Assembly: GCA_016787445.1 (NCBI GenBank)
Contig: JAEUTQ010000012.1
Span: 1 to 64,000 of the forward strand
From: Bacteroidia bacterium
Lineage (GTDB): Bacteria > Bacteroidota > Bacteroidia > B-17B0 > Aurantibacillaceae
Reading direction: 5' to 3'
Length of the DNA stretch: 64,000 bases
Shown: positions 1 to 8,352 of the stretch, piece by piece
Layout of the letters: each line of letters begins with the position of its first letter
Position numbering within the stretch: the stretch's first letter is position 1
Made by a program: the position numbers and the translations under genes
Notes under the pieces: generated by a model
Database searches by the model: none
Told to the model about the DNA's origin: nothing
The model's input: the letters and a program-made list of their open reading frames with translations, nothing else

Positions 1-33
1 GTGTCCATCACTGCAACATCTACAATTAATTGC

Positions 34-52
34 GCTTAATTGCCAATTAAGC
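34..52. repeat. Perfect 9-bp inverted repeat
   Basis: The arms gcttaattg (34-42) and caattaagc (44-52) are exact reverse complements around a single base. The structure sits just upstream of the terminator at 62-86 and may be the 3' end of an upstream transcript. Its role is unknown. Confidence 0.5.
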
Positions 53-61
53 AATTATAAG

Positions 62-86
62 AACCCCGAATTTTTCGGGGTTTTTT
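62..86 (+). terminator. Rho-independent terminator
   Basis: The stem aaccccgaa (62-70) pairs with ttcggggtt (74-82) around a ttt loop and is followed by a run of T (81-86). It most likely ends a plus-strand transcript whose gene lies upstream of the window. A 14-bp perfect palindrome (aaagtttaaacttt, 109-122) follows closely. Apart from the candidate micro-ORF at 160-198, the rest of the 388-base leader before fhs is AT-rich. I see no riboswitch-like conserved structure in it. Confidence 0.8.
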
Positions 87-159
87 GTTTTATACATGGC
101 ACTAAGACAAAGTTTAAACTTTTGGGAGATTTGAGGTTAATTGGGAAGGAGGTTAAAAT

Positions 160-198
160 ATGGCTTTTTTGAAGCGTTTTTTAGCCTATTTATTTTGA
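160..198 (+). CDS. Candidate 12-codon micro-ORF with Shine-Dalgarno
   Basis: An ATG at 160 is preceded at 146-152 by aaggagg, a full Shine-Dalgarno sequence with 7-nt spacing. Such sites are rare in Bacteroidota and absent before nearly all other genes here. The frame encodes MAFLKRFLAYLF and stops at 196-198. The peptide would be hydrophobic with two positive charges. It lies between an upstream terminator and fhs (start 389), so it could be a small membrane peptide, a leader peptide or a chance match. Nothing beyond the start context supports translation. Confidence 0.2.
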   Translation: MAFLKRFLAYLF

Positions 199-388
199 GA
201 TTCGGATAATTTTCGCAATATTGAAGGTATAAAAATCAATGTTTCTTTTTCATGATTAGATTACTTGCTTTTAATTTAAGTCTGATTTATTTTTACTCAT
301 CGTTATTTACTCATCATAATACTATAAAGCAAAGTTCAACGATTTAAAACAACATAAACACCAGCGATTATAAAAATCCAAAATTAAT

Positions 389-2071
389 ATGACAGCAAAA
401 CCAAAATCAGATCTTGAGATTGCACAAAGTGCAAAAATTGATCATATCAATAACATTGCTAAAAAAATCAACATTAACGTTGACGATCTCGAGCATTATG
501 GAAAATACAAAGCGAAATTACCGCTTTCACTTATTAATGAGGAGAAAATTAAAAAGGCGAAATTAATTTTGGTTACTGCAATTAGTCCCACTCCTGCAGG
601 TGAAGGAAAAACAACAACCTCTATTGGCTTAACAGAGGGAATGAATAAAATCGGTAAGAAAACAATAGTTGTTTTACGCGAACCTTCTTTAGGGCCTGTA
701 TTCGGAATTAAAGGTGGCGCTGCCGGCGGCGGATATTCTCAGGTTATTCCTATGGAGGATATTAATCTGCATTTCACAGGTGATTTTAATGCTATTGAAA
801 AAGCGAATAATTTATTATCAGCTTTAATCGACAATAACATTCAAAGTAAAACCCGCAATTTGAATATCGATCCGCGTACCATTGTATGGAAACGTGTTAT
901 GGACATGAACGATCGTTCGCTTCGCGACATTGTAATTGGTTTGGGAGGTACCGCTAATGGAATTCCTCGTCAGGATGGATTTAATATTACGCCAGCCTCT
1001 GAGGTGATGGCGATTCTTTGCATGTCGAAGAATTTTGAAGATTTAAAAACTAAACTCGGTAATATTTTTATTGGATTTACATTCGATAAAAAACCAATTT
1101 ATGCGCGTGATTTAAATGCACAAGGCGCAATGGCTATACTTTTAAAAGATGCTATTAAGCCGAATTTAGTTCAAACGCTTGAAGGAAATCCTGCGATTTT
1201 GCATGGCGGACCTTTTGCTAATATTGCTCAGGGAACCAATACAATCATCGCTACTAAAATGGGATTATCATTAGGTGATTATGTTGTAACAGAGGCTGGT
1301 TTTGGTGCTGATTTAGGTGCTGAAAAGTTTATGGACATAAAATGTGGTTACGGCAATTTAGCTCCGGATGCAATTGTATTAGTGGCCACCGTTCGCGCAT
1401 TACGTCATCATGGCGGCGCTAAAAAGGAAGAATACAACACAGCAAGTTTAGATCGCGTTAAAAAAGGATTCGAAAACTTGGAGAAGCACATGGAGAATTG
1501 CATGAAATTCGGAATTACTCCTGTAGTTGCAATCAATAGTTTTATCAGCGATTCAAAAGAAGAAACGGATTATATCATTCAACAATGCGCTGCTAAAGGT
1601 GTGAAATGTATCCTTAGCGAATGCTGGGCAAAGGGTGGAGAAGGTACAACCGACTTAGCAAAAGCGGTGGTTGAAACCATTGAGTCAGGTAAAAATAAAT
1701 TCAAACCACTTTACGATTGGAATTTATCCATTGAAGATAAAATCAAAACTATTGCTACAGAAATTTATGGAGCAGATAACGTAGAGTACACCGCGGCAGC
1801 TCGTGCGGGATTGAAGAATATTAAAGAGTTAGGTTACGATAAAATGCCTGTTTGTATGGCGAAAACGCAAAAATCGTTTTCCGATAATGAAACTAAGATA
1901 GGCCGACCACGTAACTTCAATATTACTGTTCGAGAGTTTGAATTTGCTGCCGGTGCCGGATTTGTCATTCCAATTTTAGGTGAAATGATGCGAATGCCTG
2001 GTTTGCCTGCTATTCCTGCTTCAGAGGGAATGGATATAGATGCTAACGGAAAAATTACAGGTTTATCTTAA
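389..2071 (+). CDS. fhs: Formate-tetrahydrofolate ligase
   Basis: This enzyme joins formate to tetrahydrofolate using ATP, giving 10-formyl-THF in the cytoplasm. The 560-residue length matches the family (about 556). A P-loop-like motif TPAGEGKTT lies at residues 68-76, and long glycine-rich stretches typical of the family follow (KGGAAGGGYSQV near 110, GGPFANIAQGTN near 275). The stop overlaps the fdhD start by one base (TAATG), so the two are translationally coupled. Two formate dehydrogenase subunits follow. The context suggests that formate can be either oxidised or fed into one-carbon metabolism. No clear promoter or ribosome-binding site is visible. Confidence 0.97.
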   Translation: MTAKPKSDLEIAQSAKIDHINNIAKKININVDDLEHYGKYKAKLPLSLINEEKIKKAKLILVTAISPTPAGEGKTTTSIGLTEGMNKIGKKTIVVLREPSLGPVFGIKGGAAGGGYSQVIPMEDINLHFTGDFNAIEKANNLLSALIDNNIQSKTRNLNIDPRTIVWKRVMDMNDRSLRDIVIGLGGTANGIPRQDGFNITPASEVMAILCMSKNFEDLKTKLGNIFIGFTFDKKPIYARDLNAQGAMAILLKDAIKPNLVQTLEGNPAILHGGPFANIAQGTNTIIATKMGLSLGDYVVTEAGFGADLGAEKFMDIKCGYGNLAPDAIVLVATVRALRHHGGAKKEEYNTASLDRVKKGFENLEKHMENCMKFGITPVVAINSFISDSKEETDYIIQQCAAKGVKCILSECWAKGGEGTTDLAKAVVETIESGKNKFKPLYDWNLSIEDKIKTIATEIYGADNVEYTAAARAGLKNIKELGYDKMPVCMAKTQKSFSDNETKIGRPRNFNITVREFEFAAGAGFVIPILGEMMRMPGLPAIPASEGMDIDANGKITGLS

Positions 2072-2886
2072 TGGAAATTAAATTATATAGTGGCATATGC
2101 TTTAATGAAAATAAATTTTCCGAAACTTCGGATTTTATTTCTATTGAAGTTCCACTCAGTATTGCCGTAAATAATATTCCGTTTACTGTTACCATGCAAA
2201 CTCCGGGCAACGAAGCAGATCTTGCCAGAGGATTGTTATTTACAGAGAATATTTTCAAAAGCCAGGAGTGTAGTCCGCTTATTGAAGTGATATCAAAAAA
2301 TGGTGAAGGTTATATCGAATCGATTAATGTTCAGATACCATCTAAGTTTATTCTTAAAGATTTTGCGGGAACAAGAAATGTGATTTCAGCTTCCTCATGC
2401 GGAGTTTGTGGAAAAACTACACTGGATGATACACATTGTGAAACCGTAAATAATTCAGATAAATTACAGGCAGAACTTGTTCCGGAAATGTTCCGATTAA
2501 TAAATGAGGGGCAAAAACATTTTCGGAAATCAGGAGGAACTCATGCTGCCGGAGCTTTTACCATTAACGGAAAGCTACTTGTGCTTCACGAGGATATTGG
2601 TAGACATAATGCCGTTGATAAGGTTATAGGTTTTCTCATTCATAACAGATTAATGGAAAAGGCTAAATGTATCACGGTTAGTGGAAGGTTATCGTATGAA
2701 ATTGTCGAAAAGGCAAAATCAGCAAACATTCCTTTCATCGCAGCGGTTTCCGCACCATCTACGCTTGCAATTGATAATGCACAAGAGTCAGGGATTACTT
2801 TAATGGCTTTTTGCAGAAATGATAAATTCACAGTTTATTCAAATCCTCACCAGATTTTAATTAACACAAATGTCCCGGTGAAGTAA
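2071..2886 (+). CDS. fdhD: Formate dehydrogenase accessory sulfurtransferase FdhD
   Basis: FdhD passes sulfur from a cysteine desulfurase to the bis-MGD molybdenum cofactor, a step formate dehydrogenases need for activity. The protein has 271 residues. The sulfur-carrying CxxC is present as CGVC (Cys110 and Cys113), and the conserved HEDIGRHNAVDK motif begins near residue 173. It overlaps fhs by one base and lies 18 bases upstream of the dehydrogenase flavoprotein gene, so all four genes probably form one operon. Its presence supports the view that the downstream alpha subunit is a genuine molybdenum or tungsten formate dehydrogenase. Confidence 0.96.
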   Translation: MEIKLYSGICFNENKFSETSDFISIEVPLSIAVNNIPFTVTMQTPGNEADLARGLLFTENIFKSQECSPLIEVISKNGEGYIESINVQIPSKFILKDFAGTRNVISASSCGVCGKTTLDDTHCETVNNSDKLQAELVPEMFRLINEGQKHFRKSGGTHAAGAFTINGKLLVLHEDIGRHNAVDKVIGFLIHNRLMEKAKCITVSGRLSYEIVEKAKSANIPFIAAVSAPSTLAIDNAQESGITLMAFCRNDKFTVYSNPHQILINTNVPVK

Positions 2887-2904
2887 AAACTAAAATAAAG
2901 AACG

Positions 2905-4554
2905 ATGTCAGAAAACTTAAGTCATTTATTAGGCCGTAAAGGATTAGCGAAAAATTTGTTTGAAGAACTTGGTATTGCGGCACAGGCAAAAGGTACGCCT
3001 GATGCAGAGGTTTTAGAAAAACTGCGACAAGATTTTCTAGTTGGAAAATCAAGTGTTTTCGGAACCGTTTCCTTTTACGATTTTCTTAAGCCTGAAAATA
3101 GGGGAAAGAAAGTTTACGTATGTAGTGGAAGTGCCTGTATGACGGCTGGAACTCAAAAGAGTGTATATAAAAAATTAAGCGTTCATTATAAGGAAAAAGA
3201 AATTGGTGAAATGTGTTGTTTGGGGCGTTGTCACGAGAATAGTGCTTTTCATGCGAATGGTTTGAATTACTCAGGAAAAGACATTAACGATATTGCTAGG
3301 ATTAAAAAAGGAAGTAAAACAAAAGAAAAGTATAATGTTGGAAGTACCGGCGCTGCAATTTTAACTTCTGATTACGGATCGATTGAGGAGTATTATAAAA
3401 TTTTAGCAAACACAATCAAAAGACCCGCAACTGAATTATTATCTGAATTGAAAGATGCTGGAATCCGTGGGCGCGGTGGTGCAGGATTTTCGATGGCGTT
3501 CAAATTGGATTCGTGCAGAAGCGCAAAAGATGATGTGAAATTCATTGTTTGTAATGCAGATGAAGGTGATCCCGGCGCTTATTCTGACAGGTATATTCTT
3601 GAGCAACGACCACATTCACTATTAATGGGAATGATAATTGCCGGTTACATTACCGGAGCAAATTACGGAGTTGTTTATATTAGAGGAGAATATCCTGAAT
3701 CGGTGACAATTATTTCGGATGCTATTTCAGAATTACAGAAACGAAATTTAACCGGAAAAAATATTTTGGGAAGCACCTTCAACTTCGAGTTTAAATTAAT
3801 CAAAGCACAAGGCGCTTATATTTGTGGAGAAGAAACTGCACTACTTTCTTCTATAGAGGGTCAACGCCCGGAAGTTCGCGTTCGCCCACCTTATCCAACT
3901 CAAAAAGGACTATTCAATAAACCAACTGTTGTAAATAACGTTGAAACATTGGCTAATTTGCCTTTCATAATGAAACATGGAGGAAAAAAATTCGCAGATA
4001 TTGGAACACAAAAGTCAACAGGCACAAAATTAATCTCATTGGATGGTTATTTTAAAAATCCTGGCATTTACGAAGTAGATATGGGAACTCCGCTAAGTGT
4101 TGTAGTTAAAAAACTAGGTGGTGGTTTTAAAAAGTCGGTAAAAGCAATGCATATTGGCGGACCACTTGGCGGCTTGGTTCCGATTAATAAAATTGATTCG
4201 CTTACTATTGATTTTGATTCCTTCGCAAAAGAAGGTTTTTTATTAGGACATGCGTCAGTTGTTTGTATTCCGAAAGATTTTCCTTTGATTAAATATATTG
4301 AACACTTATTTAAATTTACTGCGCATGAAAGCTGTGGTAAATGTTTCCCTTGCCGATTGGGTTCAACTAGAGGCGCAGAGTTGGTTGAAAAAGCTCAGAG
4401 GGAAAATTATAAAATAGATCGCCAGTTAATGAACGATCTTTTAGAAACTATGGAAACGGGTTCACTTTGTGCTTTAGGTGGGGGACTCCCATTGCCTGTC
4501 AAAAATGCCTTGCAATACTTCGATAAAGAATTAAAACAATATTTCACTAAATAA
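2905..4554 (+). CDS. NAD-dependent formate dehydrogenase flavoprotein (NuoE-NuoF fusion)
   Basis: This is the diaphorase subunit that passes electrons from formate dehydrogenase to NAD+. Residues 1-135 form a NuoE-like thioredoxin-fold [2Fe-2S] domain with Cys73, Cys78, Cys105 and Cys109. From about residue 155 there is a NuoF domain: the glycine-rich FMN/NAD motif GRGGAGF (189-195), NADEGDPGAYSDR (about 217-229), and a C-terminal [4Fe-4S] site with Cys477, Cys480, Cys483 and Cys522. At 549 residues it matches FdsB-type fusions rather than a Complex I subunit, and no other nuo genes are nearby. It lies between fdhD and the catalytic subunit, with 8 bases to the next gene. No separate NuoE-type gene is present or needed. 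Confidence 0.92.
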   Translation: MSENLSHLLGRKGLAKNLFEELGIAAQAKGTPDAEVLEKLRQDFLVGKSSVFGTVSFYDFLKPENRGKKVYVCSGSACMTAGTQKSVYKKLSVHYKEKEIGEMCCLGRCHENSAFHANGLNYSGKDINDIARIKKGSKTKEKYNVGSTGAAILTSDYGSIEEYYKILANTIKRPATELLSELKDAGIRGRGGAGFSMAFKLDSCRSAKDDVKFIVCNADEGDPGAYSDRYILEQRPHSLLMGMIIAGYITGANYGVVYIRGEYPESVTIISDAISELQKRNLTGKNILGSTFNFEFKLIKAQGAYICGEETALLSSIEGQRPEVRVRPPYPTQKGLFNKPTVVNNVETLANLPFIMKHGGKKFADIGTQKSTGTKLISLDGYFKNPGIYEVDMGTPLSVVVKKLGGGFKKSVKAMHIGGPLGGLVPINKIDSLTIDFDSFAKEGFLLGHASVVCIPKDFPLIKYIEHLFKFTAHESCGKCFPCRLGSTRGAELVEKAQRENYKIDRQLMNDLLETMETGSLCALGGGLPLPVKNALQYFDKELKQYFTK

Positions 4555-4562
4555 ATTACGCC

Positions 4563-7292
4563 ATGAACAAAAATATTGCCTACATCGACAATAAGCCGTA
4601 CGAGATTAACGAAGGCGAAACGATTCTTGCGTTTTTAAAAAGAAATTTCGGAAAGGATTATGTCCCAACTCTCTGCGATGCACCCAACCTCGACCCCTTT
4701 GGTTCGTGTCGTGTTTGCAGCGTTGATGTGGCATTGAAAGAAAATGGTCCGGTGAAATCACAGGCGTCTTGTCATACTCCGGTGATGGCAGGTTCATATA
4801 TTTTCCCGCATTCAGAGCGTATTCAAAAATTACGTAAAAATATTGTGGAATTAGTTTTAACGGATCATCCACTCGATTGTTTAACTTGTGAAGTAAATAA
4901 TAACTGCGAACTGCAAACTGTTGCTGCAAAGGTAGGGGTAAGAGGCGTTAGATATCCGGAAGGGAAAAACCATCTCGATAGAAAAAAAGACTTAAGTCAT
5001 CCATATATGACTTCTGATTTATCTAAGTGTATTAATTGTTACAGATGCGTTCGCGCTTGTGATGAAGTTCAAGGGGAGTTAGTGTTGAATATGATGGGAA
5101 GAGGCTTTGATAGTCAGATTATAAAAAGTAATAATGATTCATTTTTTGATTCGGATTGCGTAAGTTGCGGAGCCTGTGCGCAAGCTTGTCCTACTTCTGC
5201 CATATCAGATGTATTCGAATCTAAATCAGTTGCAAAGGTAAATAAAACGCGTACAATTTGTACTTATTGCGGCGTTGGCTGTAATTTGGAAGTCGCTACT
5301 GTAAATGGTAAAATTAAATCTATACAAGCACCGTATAATGCAGAAGTAAATAAAGGCCATACCTGTTTAAAAGGCCGTTACGCATTTAAATTTTATGATC
5401 ATCCTGACCGCCTCAAAACTCCCTTAATAAAGCGAAACGGAAAATTTGAACCCGCAACTTGGGATGAGGCGTATGATTTTATCGCAGGTAACTTTAAAAC
5501 AATCATTAGTACTAATGGTCCTGATGCCATAGGCGGTATTTCATCTGCACGAACACCGAATGAAGAAAATTATTTAATGCAGAAATTTATTCGTGCAGTA
5601 ATCGGAACCAATAATATTGATTGTTGCGCGCGTGTTTGTCATTCACCAACCGCATTAGGCATGCAACGTACTTTCGGAACCGGTGCAGCAACAAACTCAA
5701 TTGAAGACCTAGATTACACGGATTGTATTTTTGTTATTGGTGCTAATCCAAATGCAGCGCATCCCGTAACCGGAGCTAAGATTAGACAAAAAATGATGAA
5801 AGGGGTTGTTGGTATAGTTGCTGATCCGCGTAAAACAGATTTAACAAAATATGCAACGTATCATTTGCAATTACGACCGGGTACCAATGTGGCTTTATTA
5901 AATATGATGTTGTATTACATTATCGCGGCAGGCGCTGAAGATAAAGAATTCATTGCATCGCGATGCGAAGGGTATGAAGAGATGAAGGCTGAGATATTAA
6001 AGCTAAATATGGATGAGCATGAAAAAGTAACCGGTGTTAAAAAGGAATTAGTGCGAGAGGCGGCATTGGCTTATGCGAAGGCTGATGCGGCTATGGAGTT
6101 TCACGGATTAGGTGTAACTGAACAATATCAGGGAACATTTACCGTGCAATTAATTGCCGATTTAGCGATGATTACCGGAAATATTGGAAAGAAAGGAGCA
6201 GGTGTAAATCCATTACGTGGACAAAACAATGTACAGGGTGCCGCAGATATGGGCGCACAACCGCATCAAGGCGCAGGATACCTTGATGTTACCAATCCGG
6301 AAGTAAATGCGCGATACAATCAGTTTTATGGTGTAAATGTGCCTAGTCATATCGGTTACAAAATTCCTGAAATGTTTGAAGCAGCAATTGACGGAAAATT
6401 AAAGGCACTTTGGATTATTGGAGAAGATGTTGTGCAAACGGATCCTAATACCCAAAAGGTAATGAAAGCTCTAACAAGTTTAGATATGTTAGTGGTATCT
6501 GAAATATTTATGACGGAAACAGCAAAACTCGCAACCGTAATTTTGCCTGCATCATCCTTCCTTGAAAAAGAAGGAACATTTACTAATGGCGAGAGAAGGA
6601 TACAGAAAGTACAGAGGGTAGTACAACCAATTGAAGGGACAAAACCTGACGGACAAATTATTGTTGAGATGATGCGTAAGATGGGTTATGAGCAGTGCGA
6701 CTACACGGCAGATAATATGTTGAAGGAAATTTCACAAATTGTTCCATTCTTTGCTGGTGTTAAATGGGATGAGTTGGGTGATAACGGGAAGCAATGGCCT
6801 GTATTAGCTGATGGTCGTGACACTAAGATTATGCATGAGAAGGAATTCAAGAGAGGGAAGGGTAAATTTTATTTTATTCCTTTTGAAGAGAGTAAGGAAA
6901 TTCAGAAGAACAGCAAAGAATATCCTTACATTATCACCACAAACAGAGAGCTAGAGCATTACAATTGCGGAACTATGACAAGAAGAACTGGTAACGTTAA
7001 AATTTTAACCGAAGATGTTTTGCTCATAAACCCAGCAGATGCGCAGTTGAAAAAAATTGTTGACGGTGATATGGTTTGTGTTGAAAGTGCGAGAGGGAAG
7101 ATAGATATTAAGGCTAAGATTAGTGAAGATGTTAAGCCAGGTATTTTAAGTTCAACATTTCACTTCCCCGAAATTATGCTTAATAATATTACTTCTGACG
7201 AGCACGATAGTGAAGCATTATGTCCTGAATATAAAGTTGTGGCCGTAAACATTCGAAAAAGTAAAGGAAAGTTTAAAAACCAGAAGAATTAA
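4563..7292 (+). CDS. Formate dehydrogenase alpha subunit, Cys-type, molybdopterin
   Basis: This is the catalytic subunit, oxidising formate to CO2. Domains in order: an N-terminal [2Fe-2S] ferredoxin (Cys38, 49, 52, 70); a NuoG-type His-Cys cluster (His102, Cys106, 109, 115); two [4Fe-4S] ferredoxin sites (Cys156/159/162/166 and Cys199/202/205/209); then the molybdopterin domain with its own [4Fe-4S] site (Cys233, 236, 240, 268). The metal ligand in the motif CCARVCH is Cys359, encoded by TGT at 5637-5639, where E. coli FdhF has selenocysteine, so no selenium is needed. At 909 residues it resembles FdsA/FdhA of soluble NAD-dependent enzymes, and no twin-arginine signal is seen. The main uncertainty is whether the in vivo direction is oxidation or CO2 reduction. 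Confidence 0.94.
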   Translation: MNKNIAYIDNKPYEINEGETILAFLKRNFGKDYVPTLCDAPNLDPFGSCRVCSVDVALKENGPVKSQASCHTPVMAGSYIFPHSERIQKLRKNIVELVLTDHPLDCLTCEVNNNCELQTVAAKVGVRGVRYPEGKNHLDRKKDLSHPYMTSDLSKCINCYRCVRACDEVQGELVLNMMGRGFDSQIIKSNNDSFFDSDCVSCGACAQACPTSAISDVFESKSVAKVNKTRTICTYCGVGCNLEVATVNGKIKSIQAPYNAEVNKGHTCLKGRYAFKFYDHPDRLKTPLIKRNGKFEPATWDEAYDFIAGNFKTIISTNGPDAIGGISSARTPNEENYLMQKFIRAVIGTNNIDCCARVCHSPTALGMQRTFGTGAATNSIEDLDYTDCIFVIGANPNAAHPVTGAKIRQKMMKGVVGIVADPRKTDLTKYATYHLQLRPGTNVALLNMMLYYIIAAGAEDKEFIASRCEGYEEMKAEILKLNMDEHEKVTGVKKELVREAALAYAKADAAMEFHGLGVTEQYQGTFTVQLIADLAMITGNIGKKGAGVNPLRGQNNVQGAADMGAQPHQGAGYLDVTNPEVNARYNQFYGVNVPSHIGYKIPEMFEAAIDGKLKALWIIGEDVVQTDPNTQKVMKALTSLDMLVVSEIFMTETAKLATVILPASSFLEKEGTFTNGERRIQKVQRVVQPIEGTKPDGQIIVEMMRKMGYEQCDYTADNMLKEISQIVPFFAGVKWDELGDNGKQWPVLADGRDTKIMHEKEFKRGKGKFYFIPFEESKEIQKNSKEYPYIITTNRELEHYNCGTMTRRTGNVKILTEDVLLINPADAQLKKIVDGDMVCVESARGKIDIKAKISEDVKPGILSSTFHFPEIMLNNITSDEHDSEALCPEYKVVAVNIRKSKGKFKNQKN

Positions 7293-7322
7293 CAGGATTT
7301 AAATACCTTATTAAATGCAAAC

Positions 7323-7354
7323 AAAAACGGCTGCCTAAAAGACAGCCGTTTTTT
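7323..7354. terminator. Bidirectional terminator between fdh operon and tRNA-Arg
   Basis: The stem aaaaacggctg (7323-7333) pairs with cagccgttttt (7343-7353) around a 9-base loop. A T run follows on the plus strand, and an A run precedes the stem, giving a T run on the minus strand. It can end the formate operon and also the convergent tRNA-Arg, whose 3' end lies 2 bases away at 7356. Confidence 0.85.
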
Positions 7355-7355
7355 G

Positions 7356-7429
7356 TGGTACCGTAGGGAGTCGAACCCCAAACCTTCTCATCCGTAGTGA
7401 GATGCTCTATCCAGTTGAGCTACGGAACC
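7356..7429 (-). tRNA. tRNA-Arg, anticodon ACG
   Basis: The 74-nt cloverleaf reads on the minus strand. The D stem is GCTC/GAGC. The anticodon stem is TCTCA/TGAGA around loop CTACGGA, giving anticodon ACG (read as ICG after A34 deamination). A 5-nt variable loop is followed by a T arm with TTCGACT. The acceptor arms GGTTCCG and CGGTACC pair except for a U-U mismatch at 4:69, and the discriminator is A. CCA is not encoded. The 3' end abuts the shared terminator. Confidence 0.95.
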
Positions 7430-7461
7430 TAAAAATATCGGCTGCAAATATACACTATTTT

Positions 7462-8271
7462 CTAGTTGATAGCAAGAATTTCCTTAACCATGGCCGGATT
7501 ATTTGTGATAATGCCATCAATCTTCCTCTTTTTCAGCTTTCTGGCCCATCTGGCATTATTTACCGTCCAGGCGTACACGGTTTTCCCTTCCTTATGAAGT
7601 TTACGAATCAGTCGCTTGGAGGTGAATCTGTAATAGGAATTAACGCCCTGCCAATTTTTAAAATTGTCTTTATCCCACCTCCCTGAAAAGGTAAAGCTTC
7701 CCAAAGGCAATCTGAAAATGATTAATTTTTGCAGCTTAGCTCCGGTTTTTTGTTCCTGTAACTGTAATAAAGATTTTTTATCAAAGGAATGAATGACATC
7801 CACCCAACTCTCAGCATTGTTTTGCTGAATAATTTCAAGAATGTTTTTTTCGATTCCCGGATAATACGCGTTGCCCTTTTTTAATTCTATTAATAATTTA
7901 CATCTTCCATTGATGAGCTTAATGGCTGAATCGAGTGTAGGAGGAGAAAAGGTTTGCCCTTTTATTTTTAATTCTAAAAATTCACTCAGCTTTAGTTCCT
8001 TTATCAAAACCTTTTTATTCTTATTGATTTTATTCGGCAATTCGCAGGTTCTGTTAACACTTAAATCGTGCATGATAACCACTTTCCCGTCTGAAGTTTG
8101 ATGCACATCCGTTTCAATATAATCTGCCCCGGCTTTAATGGCTTCTTCAAATGCCGGAAGTGTATTCTCAGGTGAAATTGCACTGGCTCCTCTGTGTGCT
8201 ATGACTAAAATCTGCGAATGAAATGGATTAAACACAAGAACAGATATAAATATGTAGAAGGCTTTTCTCAA
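7462..8271 (-). CDS. Exported glycerophosphodiester phosphodiesterase
   Basis: A GDPD-family enzyme that would hydrolyse glycerophosphodiesters to glycerol 3-phosphate plus an alcohol. Residues 1-20 form a signal peptide ending at FHSQ, so it probably acts in the periplasm or outside. The family hallmarks are all present: IAHRG with His26-Arg27, the ENT motif near 35, ETDVH with metal ligands Glu53 and Asp55, and His68 in the MHD motif. The 269-residue length fits a single TIM barrel. It stands alone, convergent with nothing and divergent from dapD across 81 bases. The substrate cannot be told from sequence. Confidence 0.9.
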   Translation of the reverse strand: MRKAFYIFISVLVFNPFHSQILVIAHRGASAISPENTLPAFEEAIKAGADYIETDVHQTSDGKVVIMHDLSVNRTCELPNKINKNKKVLIKELKLSEFLELKIKGQTFSPPTLDSAIKLINGRCKLLIELKKGNAYYPGIEKNILEIIQQNNAESWVDVIHSFDKKSLLQLQEQKTGAKLQKLIIFRLPLGSFTFSGRWDKDNFKNWQGVNSYYRFTSKRLIRKLHKEGKTVYAWTVNNARWARKLKKRKIDGIITNNPAMVKEILAIN

Positions 8272-8352
8272 TGAAGTACAATATTATAAATTACCATTTG
8301 TTTCATCGGCATAAAAGCTAAATATTTAGTAACTTGCATCGAAATTTATACT

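Noticed and set aside
1-39. In-frame codons gtg...gct then taa at the start of the window, as the 3' end of a gene
   Set aside because: Twelve codons are too few to recognise a family. The nearby terminator makes an upstream gene end likely, but another frame also stops at 27-29, so I did not list a CDS.
200-388. Tetrahydrofolate riboswitch before fhs
   Set aside because: The leader is AT-rich and lacks recognisable conserved helices, so nothing supports a riboswitch.
2905-7292. Respiratory Complex I genes (NuoE/F/G)
   Set aside because: The NuoF-like gene carries a fused NuoE domain, the alpha subunit has the Cys359 CCARVCH motif of formate dehydrogenases, fdhD is adjacent, and no membrane subunits are present.
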